From assembly GCF_031143425.1 (NCBI RefSeq), contig NC_090448.1, positions 331,278,177 to 331,342,176 on the forward strand: DNA of 64,000 nt, given 5' to 3'. The translations under genes were made by a program, and so were the position numbers. The DNA comes from Pleurodeles waltl. Its lineage: Eukaryota > Chordata > Amphibia > Caudata > Salamandridae. Positions 20,521-30,700 of the stretch are shown piece by piece (within the stretch, counting starts at the first letter, position 1; each line of letters starts with the position of its first letter). The notes beneath the pieces were generated by a model that was not told the DNA's origin, ran no database searches, and saw only the letters and a program-made list of their open reading frames with translations.

Positions 20521-22105
20521 GACAGTGGTGCAACATGCAAGCTGGCCAGGCTCCTGGAACTGACCACCAGTCTCGTATGACTGACCACTGGGGAGCGCAG
20601 CCATGTTTGCGGTGGTGCCACTGGCTCAGGGTGTCGCGGGCCTCTGGTGGTGCTGGCGGCAGTGTCAGTAGCGGCGCTGCTTGCGGCGGACTCTGTGGCA
20701 TCGGTGCTGACGGCGGTCTTTGTGGCGGTGGTGCTGGTGGCGGGCTCACTGACTGCGTTGCTGGTGGCGGGCTCACTGACTGCATTGCTGGTGGCGGTCT
20801 TTGTGGCGGCAGTGCTGGTGGCGGGCTCACTGACTGCGGTGCTGGTTGCGGGCTCAGTGTCTGCGGTGCTGGTGGCGGGTTCAGTGTCTGTGGTGCTGGT
20901 GGCGGGCTGTGTCTGCGGTGCTGGCAGCGGTGTCTGTGGCGGCAGTGCAGGTGGTGGTGCTGCTGGCGGTCTTGTCCGCCATACAGGGTGGCGTCGACGT
21001 GGACCTGCCTTTGATTTTCTGGCCCTTCCCCACCTTGGATGGTGGCGCAGCTGTTTTGCCACTTTCCACTTTGTTTTGCCTGAGCCCTTGTTGGCAGGTG
21101 TTTTTGCCTTCTCCCTCCGGGATGTGGGCAACTTTTTCAGTTTTGGAGGTGGGGGAATGTCCTTGCCCTCGCTCCTTGGGACACTGGCAGCCCTGTTTCT
21201 TGGCGCACTCCAAAATCCCGCTATTGCTGGCACCACTGTGCCCGGTGATGTGGTGGCTGAGGTGCTGGGTTGGGGCCTGGAAAGACGGGCCCTAGGGGAC
21301 GGACGGGGGGGTGTAAGGAAGAGGTCAACATTTGATAGGAAAAGCTTTTTAAACACACTGGGACGGGTAGATGGAGGGGGTTTGGGAGTGGAGGAAGAGG
21401 TAGTGGATGTAGGAGGTGTACGTTTGCTGACTTTGGGTGAAGGTGCATAGGCTGGAGGCTGTTGTGAGGTGGATGGCTGTTGGGTGGGTGTGTGACTGCG
21501 TTTGTGTACTTTGGGAGGAGGGCTCACTGACACACTGGGAGAGGACACAGGGAATGTGTGAATGGTAGTGGGGTGGTGAGTGCACGTGAGCGGAGTGTGA
21601 TGATGGGTGTGCTGGTGATGGAGGTAGTGGCTGAAGATGTAGGGCATGCAGTTGTGAGTGGAGACGAGACAGGGAGGGAGGAGGGAAACGTGGAGGAGGG
21701 GGACACAGTGGAGGCAGGGGATGTTGGTATGTCTGCATGGGTATGATGCTTGTCTGAGTGCCTGTGGGATGTGTGGTGCTTATGTTTGCCTGAGCCACCC
21801 TTGTTTGTTGAGGTGTGTGCATGCTGGTCTGATGGTGTGCTTGGGATAGGCTGAGGTACAGGGGATTTGGTCTGGGTGGAGGAGGTTGGAGGGGGGAGGC
21901 TGGACACAGGGACAATGGATGCCATCAGTGCAGAGGACAGAGCCTGAAATGCTCGCTGTTGGGCTGCCTGGCCAGAATGAATGCCCTCCAGGTATGCATT
22001 TGTTTGTTGCAACTGCCTCTCTACACCCTGGATGGCATTCAGAATGGTAGACTGTCCAGCAGTGAGGGATCTCAGGAGGTCAATAGCCTCCTCACTGAGG
22101 TTTTG
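20521..22105 (-). pseudogene. M2 exon C remnant, Harbinger copy 2
   Basis: Minus-strand reading begins SEEAIDLLRSL at the deletion joint, then ILNAIQGVERQLQQTNAYLE and the P/S/T/H-rich tail. At least one frameshift (near 21530-21640). The C-terminus has degenerate repeats of the EPATSTADT or EPATSNAVS kind, then runs into the minisatellite. No start codon or Myb domain is left. Confidence 0.8.
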
Positions 22106-22168
22106 GAGTGATGGGATGTGATAGCATGCAGGTAGGGTGGGGAATGTAATAGTTAAGATTTGACTTAC

Positions 22169-22547
22169 CAGAGTCCATTACTCCTGCTACTCCTGCGAGG
22201 CTCTCAGGATGCAGTACAGCCAAGACCTGCTCCTCCCATGTTGTTAGTTGTGGGGGAGGAGGTGGGGTTCCACTGCCAGTCCTCTGTACTGCAATCTGGT
22301 GTCTTGAGACCACGGAACGCACCTTCCCATGTAGGTCGTTCCATCTCTACCTGATGTCATCCCGTGTTCTTGGATGCTGTCCCACTGCGTTGACCCTGTC
22401 TACGATTCTGCGCCATAGCTCCATCTTCCTAGCAATGGAAGTGTGCTGCACCTGTGATCTGAATAGCTGTGGCTCTACCCGGACGATTTCCTCCACCATG
22501 ACCCTGAGCTCCTCCTCAGAGAACCTGGGGTGTCTTTGTGGTGCCAT
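22169..22547 (-). pseudogene. M1 exon 1, Harbinger copy 2, with stop
   Basis: 379 nt, same length and donor as copy 1. Reads MAPQRHPRFSEEELRVMVEE, then RKMELWRRIVDRV; a TAG replaces Lys before RWNDL (near 22345-22349). The donor GTAAGT is kept, but the following exon is deleted. Confidence 0.85.
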
Positions 22548-23190
22548 GGTGTGGTGTGGGTGATGTGTGAGGTGGTGTGTGTTGTGATGTGTGAGGGGAT
22601 ATGTTTGTGTGTGTTGTGTGAGGTGCGTGGATGTTGTGTGAGTGATGGTGTTGTGTGCCTGTGGATGCTAGTTTGTTGATGGTGGTGTCTCTCTCTCTCT
22701 GCTTCTTTCTCAATTTTTGTCGTAGGGATTTGTGGGTGATGTGGGTGTGTGTTATATATTGGTTTGGGTGTGTGGGAGTGGCGTGTATATGTGTATCAGG
22801 TATGTGTATTTCGAATTGTCCAATGTGGTTGTGTTTTGTAAATGTGTGTGTATTATGAGTGCGGCGGTGTGTACCGCCAATGGAATACCGCGGTTGAAAG
22901 ACCACTGCGTGGATTCTGGGCCATGATAGTGTGGACGTATTCCTGTTGGTGTGATGGTGGAGGTTTTGTTATCACCAGTTTATCACTGACCTTTGGTGTG
23001 GCGGACTTGTGTGGGTGTCTAGGCTTTGGCGGATTCCAGCCTGTGGGTCATAATAGCTGTAGCGGATTTCCGCGGCCGCAGCGGTGTGTTGGCGGTCTTC
23101 TGCACGGCACTAAGCGGGATTTACCGCCAATGTTTTAATGAGGGCCATGCTTCCTACTTCACCTAAAGAAAAAATACAAAAAATATGAAA

Positions 23191-23308
23191 AGCTGCAGCA
23201 TCTGATATTCCCAGGCAGTCTCCCATCAAGGTACTAACCAGGCCCAACCTTGCTTATCTTTGGATATCATACAATATCAGGTGCTTTCAGAATGGTATGG
23301 CTGTAGGT
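23191..23308 (-). pseudogene. 5S rRNA pseudogene, unit 12
   Basis: Full-length form. Keeps CAGGCAGTCTCCCATCAAGG around box C. Confidence 0.78.
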
Positions 23309-23424
23309 AGTGATGGTACTAATGTATGGAGCTTTAGCTTTTTCATTCTACATTAGTGTATGGGCATTGAAAGCAAGGCATGCCACCCAGTTCACCTAAA
23401 GAAAAAAAAAGGGAAAGACGAAAA

Positions 23425-23523
23425 GGCTGCAGCACATGTTTTTCCCAGGCAGTCTTCCATACAGGTAGTAATCAGGTCCCCACCTGCTAAACCTCTGAGA
23501 TCAGATGCTTTTAGGGTGGTACA
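23425..23523 (-). pseudogene. 5S rRNA pseudogene, unit 13 (truncated)
   Basis: Short form; the rRNA 5' end and about 60 bp of spacer are missing, so unit 14 follows early. Confidence 0.73.
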
Positions 23524-23598
23524 GCATTCAACTTTAGTGCTGGCCATTGCAAGAGAGACAGGCCACCCACTTTACCTAAAGCAAACAAAAATTGAAAA

Positions 23599-23706
23599 GC
23601 CTTCAGCACCTGGTAGTCCCACGTGTTCTTCCATTCACATACCAAACAGGTCAAAATCTGCTTAACTTCTGAGATGAGAGGTTTTCAGCGTGGCGTGGCC
23701 GTTGGC
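23599..23706 (-). pseudogene. 5S rRNA pseudogene, unit 14
   Basis: Short form, box C strongly altered. Confidence 0.75.
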
Positions 23707-23796
23707 ATTGAATGCACTGATTTTTGGAGCCTTAGCTTCTTTACTTGACTTTAGAGCTGGCCGTAGCAAACAAGACATGCTATCCACTTCACCCAG

Positions 23797-24100
23797 TCAT
23801 GGGTTCCGTTCTCACTGCACCAAAGGATTCAAGTTAGCCTGGCTGATGAGGGGTGATACCCCAAAACTGGTCCCGGGATGCTTGATTCCTATCCAGGATG
23901 GACCTGGCTTGGCAGTTTGGGCTGGTCTCTTCCCATGGAGAACAGCATCAAGACTGATTTGCACATGGCTAGGTCTAAACTGGGGTGATGTGGTGGGCAA
24001 AAAAACGACGGATAGAACCCAGATCAATGTGACAGGGGGTGAATGTTTGCATTGTTAAGCATTCAGTCCATTATCTGTTCTTTTTGCTTTTCACCATATA
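23797..24100. other. Unclassified insert in 5S spacer
   Basis: About 300 bp replaces spacer between CACTTCACC and the next unit. Contains the near-palindrome GGGGTGATACCCC and AAACTGGTCCCGGGATGCTT. No terminal repeats or duplication were found; possibly a SINE-like element, but I do not recognise it. Confidence 0.45.
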
Positions 24101-24104
24101 TAAA

Positions 24105-24206
24105 AGCACCTGGTATCTGCATGCAGTTTCTTATCCAGGTACTAAACCAGCCTGACCCTGCTTCACCATGGAGATCAGGAGCTTTCAGGGTGGTATGCCA
24201 CTAGGC
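24105..24206 (-). pseudogene. 5S rRNA pseudogene, unit 15
   Basis: Starts within the rRNA 3' end (AGCACCTGGTAT) because of the insert beside it; short form. Confidence 0.75.
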
Positions 24207-24321
24207 ATTGAGGGCACTGAAGCTTGGAGCCTTAGCTTTTTTCATTCAACGTTAGTGCTAGCCATAGCAAACTAGACATGCTTCCCACTTTGCCTAAAGC
24301 AAAAAGAAAAAAAAAGAAAAA

Positions 24322-24433
24322 ACCTACAGCACCTGAGATTCCCAGGCAGTCTCCCATCCATGTACTAACCAGGCCCAACCCTATTTAATTTAATTTCTAA
24401 GATCAGATGATTTCAAGGTGGCATGTCCATAGG
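24322..24433 (-). pseudogene. 5S rRNA pseudogene, unit 16
   Basis: Short form with an extra TTTAA duplication. Keeps GTCTCCCATCCATGTACT. Confidence 0.76.
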
Positions 24434-24555
24434 TATTGAAGGTAATAACATTTGGAGCCTTTACTTTTTTCATTCAACTTTAGTGATTGTCTTTACAAGC
24501 AAGAGATGCCACCCACTTCCCTAAAGCAAAAACTAAAAAAAAAAAAAGATGAAAA

Positions 24556-25205
24556 GCCTACATAACACAGGGGCATATTTACAAGAAAGTGGTGCATGAG
24601 TCCTGATGTGCCACTTTTCTTGCGTCGCCCTGTGCCCCCCCCTTAACGACACCATGTTTGTGCAGTATTTACAATACGGTGCACCACGGAGCACATTAGG
24701 ACAATAGTGTAAAATATTTGTGATGTATTTTGGTGCTTTGCAGTATTTGTACCACAAATAATGGTGCTAATACTGCAGTCAAAGGAGGTCTATTGAAAAC
24801 AATGGCAGTGTCACTTTAACACTTGCCTGACAGACATTAAAAATGACACTAAATATGGCGCAAAGCTTGTAAATTTCCCTGTGCCATTTTTACAGGCCTC
24901 CCTGCATGGGAACGCAACCCTTGTATACATTATGCCTGGCACAAACACAATGTGGCCCAAGGGGTTACTAAGAGGTGAAATGCATGCATTATTCCACTTT
25001 GTAAATATGGTGCAGGGAAATGGCCTCCTTAATGCCACATTAGTGTAAAAAATATAAATTACAGTTATTGTGGTGCCATGGGCTTGTACCTAAGCCCCAT
25101 AGTATTTTCAGGCAGTCCCCCATGCAGTTACTAACCATGCCCATCCCTGACTAACGTGCAATCTCATTCAAAATAAGGTGCTTTTAGTGTAGCATGGTCA
25201 TAGGC
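24556..25205 (-). pseudogene. 5S rRNA pseudogene, unit 17, split by a MITE
   Basis: Its two parts, GCCTACATAACACA and ATAGTATTTTCAGG onward, flank the insert at 24570-25098. Confidence 0.7.
24570..25098. mobile_element. Short inverted-repeat element (MITE-like), 529 bp
   Basis: Ends GGGGCATATTTACAAG and, reverse-complemented from the right, GGGGCTTAGGTACAAG. It lies inside 5S unit 17. No coding region and no clear target duplication, so the superfamily is unassigned. Confidence 0.6.
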
Positions 25206-25317
25206 ATTGAGGGCAGTAATGTTTGGAGCCTTGGCTTTTTTCATTCTACTTTAATGCTTCCCATTGGAAGTGAGACATGCCACCTGCTTCATTTAAAGCA
25301 AAAAAAAAACATGAAAA

Positions 25318-25422
25318 GGCTGCAGCACCTGGCATTCCCAGGCATTCTCCCAGGTAATAATCAGGCCCGGCCCTGCTAAACGTCTGAGATCAGATGCTTT
25401 CAGGGTGGTATGGCCGCCTTAG
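25318..25422 (-). pseudogene. 5S rRNA pseudogene, unit 18
   Basis: Short form, with deletion in CCCATCCAGG. The A-box side (GGCCCGGCCCTGCTAAAC) is well kept. Confidence 0.77.
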
Positions 25423-25478
25423 TCACTGAAGGCATTGATGTTTGGAGCCACTTCACCTATAGCATAAAAAGATTAAAA

Positions 25479-25608
25479 GCTCACATCACCTGAAATTTCC
25501 AGGTGGTTAGCTTTCCAGCTCACCCATCCTGGTACTAACCATGCTCCTCCTGCTTAACTTCTGAGATCAGACAACATCACTAGCCTTCTGAGTGGTTTGG
25601 CAATAGGT
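25479..25608 (-). pseudogene. 5S rRNA pseudogene, unit 19
   Basis: Long form (about 130 bp) with small insertions (TTAGCTTTCCAGC and CTAGCCTTC). Confidence 0.72.
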
Positions 25609-25720
25609 ATTGAGGGGGCTGATATTTTGAGCCCAAGCTTTTTTCATTCAACTTTAGTGCTGGCAATTGCAAGCAAGACATGGCATCTACTTCACTTAAA
25701 TAAAAATAAAAAGATGAAGA

Positions 25721-25819
25721 GGCTGCAGCACCTGGTATTCCCAAGTGGTCTCCAGTCCAGGTACCAACCTGTACCGACTTCTCAGATCAGAGTCTTTCAG
25801 AGAGGTATGGCCATAGGTA
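25721..25819 (-). pseudogene. 5S rRNA pseudogene, unit 20
   Basis: Short form with additional loss between the A box and box C. Confidence 0.73.
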
Positions 25820-25932
25820 TTGAAGGCACTCACATTTGGAGCCTTAGTGTTTTTCATTCAACTTTAGTGCTGGCCGTTGCAAGTGAGACGTGCCACCTAC
25901 ATCACCTGAAGCTAAAAAAAAAATATGTAAAA

Positions 25933-26739
25933 CTTACAGCAGCTGGTATTCCCAGCCATTCACCCATCAGGGTGCTGAACAGGCCTGGCCCTGCTAAACT
26001 TCTAAGATCAGATAAGATCAGGGGCCAGATGTATGAAAAAGGCCTTTTGCGAATCGGAAATAGCGATTTTTAAGAAATCGCTATTTCTGATTCACTAACT
26101 GCAATGTATCACATTTGTGATTCGGTAATAGCGATTTCTTAAAAATCGCAAATGCTATTACCGAATCGCAAATTGCGATACCGGCCCCCATTCGCATATT
26201 TGAGAATTTTTTGCATTTCCAAAATTGCAAATTCCTAACTGGAATTCGCAATTTTTGGAAATGCAAAGTCCAGGGTGCTGGGGGCCTTAGGCCCCCTCTG
26301 CTGCACCTCAAAATATTTTTTTACAACATGTAAGGTGCACACATGCCAAAAGGGCATGTGTGCTTTAGATGTACATTTTAAATGCATTTTTAAAATTTGC
26401 ACATGGTTACCACCAAGTTCAACTTGGTGGTAAATAGCGATTCCTTAATGCCCAATTCGCATTAAGGAATTGCTTGTTCTGTGTGCTTTAGAAATCGCAA
26501 ATAAGGATTCCTTATTTGCGATTTCTTATTTAGAGAGTCGTAATTTGCGACTCTCTAAACAGGGTTGCAATTTTAAGGAATCGCTATTTTAGCGATTCCT
26601 TAAAATTGCATTCAGAATGCCTTTAATACATTCTGAAATGGCTTTTTGCATTCGCAAACGGGCATTCCCACCATTTGCGAATGCAAAAAGCTTTGATACA
26701 TGTGGCCCCAGGTGCTTTCAACATGGTATGTCTGTAGGA
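25933..26739 (-). pseudogene. 5S rRNA pseudogene, unit 21, split by a hairpin-rich MITE
   Basis: Full-length form; AGATCAG is duplicated partly as CAG on both sides of the insert at 26022-26708. Confidence 0.78.
26022..26708. mobile_element. Hairpin-rich MITE, 687 bp, 3-bp duplication CAG
   Basis: Inverted ends GGGCCAGATGTATGAAA and GGGCCACATGTATCAAA, flanked by CAG (26019-26021 and 26709-26711). The 3-bp duplication fits Harbinger-type MITEs. The interior is almost wholly inverted repeats of AATAGCGATTT-like words. No coding region. Confidence 0.82.
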
Positions 26740-26780
26740 ACGGAGGGCACTGACTTAGCTTTTTTCATTCACCTTTAGTG

Positions 26781-27962
26781 AACTAGGCATTTCGCTAAAA
26801 TATTTTTCCGAAATTTACAACACGCACTGCAACCAGTGTAAAGCCTGTGCGTACTCCAGCCCATCTAAAACCCATACATATCTGACACTACCATGCTCAG
26901 GAGGCTCAGAGGAACAACTTTGGAGGTCAGCCTTTGGCAGAGTTATATGAAGAAGACAGAAGGCAATTCCCATGTTTGGGACAACAATGCATAAAGTCTG
27001 ACAAACACCATGTTCCTTGCGATCTACAGGCCAGCCAATGAACGTGGGCACCATGAACCTATGAAAAAAGCATATACGTCTGGTACGCCTCCTTCAGGAG
27101 ACCTTGAGGAAGAATGACGGGGTGTAGCCTTAAAAGTGTGTGCTCCTACGTGAGGACGAAATTAAAAGAACTGCCACGATTCCGACAAATGGCATGTTCA
27201 GGGTGGTCTACCAACCAGCCACCTAAGGCGATAGAAGTCTGGTTTGAACCAACTGATTCTTTTGGTCGTGTAGAATTTCAAAATACAACAAAATATATAG
27301 TTTTAATAATTTATGAACAGTATTGGATTTAAAATCTGTCTTCATATGAACAGTTCACCGTAAGCAGTCATTCTGCTACAATTTAGTGATCTGTACCAAT
27401 ATCACATATTTGCCCAGACTACATCCCCCAGTGTACCCATAAAAATTTAGAATTGCTAACCTCCAGATAGTCAGGCGAACATTTCCTAAGTTATCGCCCG
27501 AGATGTGTGCATGTCAGAAATGCAGCAAAATGTTAAGAACATTTGTAAAAAAAAAAAAAAAAAAAATTAAGTAAACGTATCTCCATGTTTTAATTACGTT
27601 TTCAGATTTCAATGCGAAACTGATAGAGATTTGAACCAATGTGCTGATTAAAACATGATGTTTCTATGGCTGCAAAAAATAGACACGAAAGGGGTACATG
27701 TGTTCGAAAAAAGAAAATGACAATTGTTTATATAAAAAAAAAGAAAAAGTAGCGCACACCGGTGCCCAAACCCCTAGTAATGAAAGGGTGAAATAGCAGT
27801 CTTTTTATAAGTCATTACAATGATGATTGATTGTGATACTTGTTTATTCCTTGTTCTGACATCATAGCAATGAAAAAATACATGTTTTATTGTTGCACTG
27901 TGCCTATTTAGGTGTAGCTTAACAGCGGGCTTCAGATCTGGGGGTCTGGTGGATGTTGATAT
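26781..27962. other. Stretch without recognised gene
   Basis: No coding region, RNA gene or element end supported. An A-run of about 21 lies near 27549. The short open frames here lack any recognised domain. Confidence 0.6.
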
Positions 27963-27989
27963 TAGGGTGACCACCTGGGATTGAGGCAA

Positions 27990-28090
27990 ATTCTGGACAG
28001 GACTGTAAAAAATTCAGGACAAAGGGTCAAAATTCAGGACAAAAATTCAGGACAAAGGGTCAAAATTCAGGACAAAAATTCAAGAACAAA
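27990..28090. repeat. Left subterminal repeats of the hAT element
   Basis: Five or more copies of AAATTCAGGACAAA with AGGGTCA between some. The right end has a related AAATTACGGACA set. They are plausible transposase sites. Confidence 0.75.
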
Positions 28091-30351
28091 CGTCAGTTTT
28101 ACAGACACACGCAAGAGAGGCCATGCCTCACTATGTTGTCAGTGCATTTATGTACTCTTTTTCAACATAGCACTATTTATTCACTGTGGACCTTTTGTGA
28201 TTGCCTCCTGGTGTGCTACAGACAGGTGTCACATTACGTCCTTGTTCAGTAGTAAATTAATGCCCTTCACGGCAAGGCCATCACCCCTACCCAAATCTAC
28301 CCGATCTTTCCTGAAGAGAAAGTAACAGCAACATTTTGATTATGTTTCTGAACATTTCAAAACCCCTGGCAAACAGTTTGGGAAACATTAAGGTAATTAA
28401 CCTTATGCTAGTTTAAACAAATTGAACAAAAACATCTGGCTTACCCCAACCGCCCATGGACTTTCAACCTATTTTTTTTTTAAAGAGGCAGGGCAGATGG
28501 TGTGGGTGACAGTCTCACACCTAATGACAGGATGTGATGTACCCATAACTTGTCTGTAGTCTCACTGCACTAGAGTGTATGTTTGGGACTCTACATTTAT
28601 CTCAGAAATGGGAGCCCGGACTACCAATCAAAGATAATAAAAGAGTAGGATGAAATCGAGATCAAATGGGAGATCCACGGCAAGTAATTCAAAGGGTTGT
28701 TGCTAACAACTGGATAAATAAAGAAGAGAAGAACAAGGTGGGACAATTCCTAAAATCAGACAAGATGGGTCCACCAAGACTATTTGAAGGTATTGGGTAC
28801 TTGGGGAGTTGTCTGCACACAGGAGCGAAACAGAAGGGGCACTGTCAAGTGGTTGAATAATCAACACCCATCCACCTTGGCAAACTCTTCTGGTGCAATG
28901 GTTCGCTGTTAGTGCTTGTGAAGGGTGAGCAGGGGCCAGACCCCTTGCAAGGTTGTGCAAGGCAATTGCCCGCTTAGTCCATGTCTTTATATGGTTTTGA
29001 AATTGAGCAAAAGCCAAACTAGAGATCTGGGTTATCCCTAAGTGTCAAGTACACATACAATCTTCAAAATATTTGGGATGTAAATTGCACAAACAAAATT
29101 TTAAATTTTTAAAATTTAATTCGTGTTTCATTAACATATGGCACTGTTTTCGCCTTCATACACAATTAGATCTCAGATTGAACTGGGAACAAGTTACCTT
29201 TTGATACCTAGTGATTAATATCTACCATTCTTACACTGATTTCCAGGATGAAAATCTCGGCAGAGCGAACGGTCCCTCCAAGCCCAGTTTGCTTTTTGGT
29301 CTTCTCTTCTGCTTTCTGTAGAGGCCATGTGGCACTAGTGAAGATGGTGTGCTACCCCAATGATAGTATTATTTTGCAAACCTTCCCCTGCTCCTCCTTC
29401 ATTCCTTCTTCAGATAGGCCACACATCTGATTTGGGAGCTCTTTCCACTCTAAAGCTAACTGTGACTGCGGGTGGATTAGATCTTCTGGACTTAGAATGC
29501 TTTTATTCAGCTGCAGATGTCCAATGGGTGGCTCACTGGCTTTCTGCCCACCTCCCTGCATGAGATGGGGTTTACCAGTAAAGACTTTTAAGGAAGGCTT
29601 AATGCACTGCTCATCGTTTCCTACTGACCATTCTATAGATCACCATCCGGGGTTATCATGCATGGCTTTCTCTTGCCTTGCCAGAACCTGTAAACTCACT
29701 GACACGAAGAAACCCTATGCTCCTGCACTACCTTTGCTAAGCCTTCCCACTCGCACAAGATGGCTGTGCTCAGAGCAACTCTATCAGTGGCATGTTGCAG
29801 GTGTCTTAAAATTGGGGACTTTGTTTCTGAACAGTGAGCTACTAAATTTCCAAACCCTTGTGGCAGACTACCATCTTCACCCCGGTCAACTCCTTACTTA
29901 CAACCACCTTAAATAATCATTAAATGCCCTATTTCATGTCTGCTACCTAGCACTAACCCTACAAGAGGTGTGCCAGAAGCTCTGTACCATAGGAAATGGT
30001 GGCAAATTGATAGAATGGGTGTACAGACCTATCCTCCAACATGGAAACCACTCCAGGTCTTCTTGTCATACCACCTGGGTGATTGATGTAGCAAAACCTC
30101 TGCAAGATATGGTCTAAAATACTGGACTTTCCCCACAAAGTATCCCACAGCTGTCACTTTAAGTAAATTCATAGTGCTTCCTTGTGAATGCATTCTGCCC
30201 GTTGCTTGCCATTGGCCTTGTTGTTTGTAACTCACAATTTGTTGCTTTCAATTTGCTGGCTTTATTTGTTTTAGGCCATGCAGCTTGAATTTGTCCCTTC
30301 CCTTGCCAAAACCTTATTTACAGTATCCTGCCGACCTGTAAATCTTGTTCA
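28091..30351. other. hAT interior without recognised gene
   Basis: Only short open frames of no recognised family. I see no RNA gene. Confidence 0.55.
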
Positions 30352-30378
30352 TATCTTGTTACGACTGTCATCCCATTT

Positions 30379-30391
30379 CCAGGGGGCGCTG
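30379..30391 (+). promoter_or_regulatory. CTCF-like core motif in 5' LTR
   Basis: CCAGGGGGCGCTG matches the core of the vertebrate CTCF site; the preceding bases match less well. Identical in the 3' LTR at 34687-34699. Confidence 0.5.
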
Positions 30392-30512
30392 TAAGGGGAC
30401 TGTCAGAAGCCTGGGAATCACCTTGAACACCTATCTAGAGTCCCTTGCTGACTCCTGTTTGTTTCTCTTTTCTCCATGGTACACTTGTGTAGGACTACAT
30501 TTGCTTCTTGGG

Positions 30513-30532
30513 ACTGCAAATCCCATAATGCA
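30513..30532 (+). promoter_or_regulatory. ZNF143/STAF-like motif in 5' LTR
   Basis: ACTGCAAATCCCATAATGCA is close to the known ACTACAATTCCCAGAATGC-type site. The same motif is in the 3' LTR at 34821-34840. Confidence 0.5.
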
Positions 30533-30686
30533 CAGCTTGGTAGTCAGGAAAAACCGGATTCTGTTTCCCATTGTTTTCAATGGGAGAAGTCCAGGTGCTC
30601 CTTTTCACTGGAACCTCTCCTCCAGGACTTGCAAGTGTCCGAAACCACACACACCTGAAACCTCTCCTGTGCAGCCCAGCTTGGAA

Positions 30687-30700
30687 CTGCTTATAAGCAG
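30687..30700 (+). promoter_or_regulatory. Palindromic TATA box of young LTR element
   Basis: CTGCTTATAAGCAG is a perfect 14-bp palindrome. Transcription would be expected to start about 25-30 bp downstream, near 30720, where the self-priming complement begins. Confidence 0.6.

Larger units (their letters stand above)
18860..23146 (-). mobile_element. PIF/Harbinger element, copy 2 (internal-deletion derivative)
   Basis: Ends GGCCCTCATTACAACCC (left) and its shorter inverse at the right (TTAATGAGGGCC), with 3-bp duplication ATG at 18857-18859 and 23147-23149. It is reversed relative to copies 1 and 3. It keeps M1 exon 1, the M2 tail, the 64-bp and 74-bp repeats and transposase exon 1. It has lost M1 exon 2, the transposase main exon and M2 exons A and B. 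The deletion joins M1 intron 1 to M2 exon C near 22100-22110. It can move only with proteins from elsewhere. Confidence 0.92.
23147..26780 (-). repeat. Decayed 5S rDNA tandem array, segment 3
   Basis: Ten further units with the same spacer (TTTTTCATTCAACTTTAGTG, then GACATGCCACCCACTTCACC), interrupted by three inserts. The array fades out after 26780. Confidence 0.86.

Noticed and set aside
28660..29920. Possible host exon in the hAT interior
   Set aside because: Short frames, no recognised domain and no paired splice sites.
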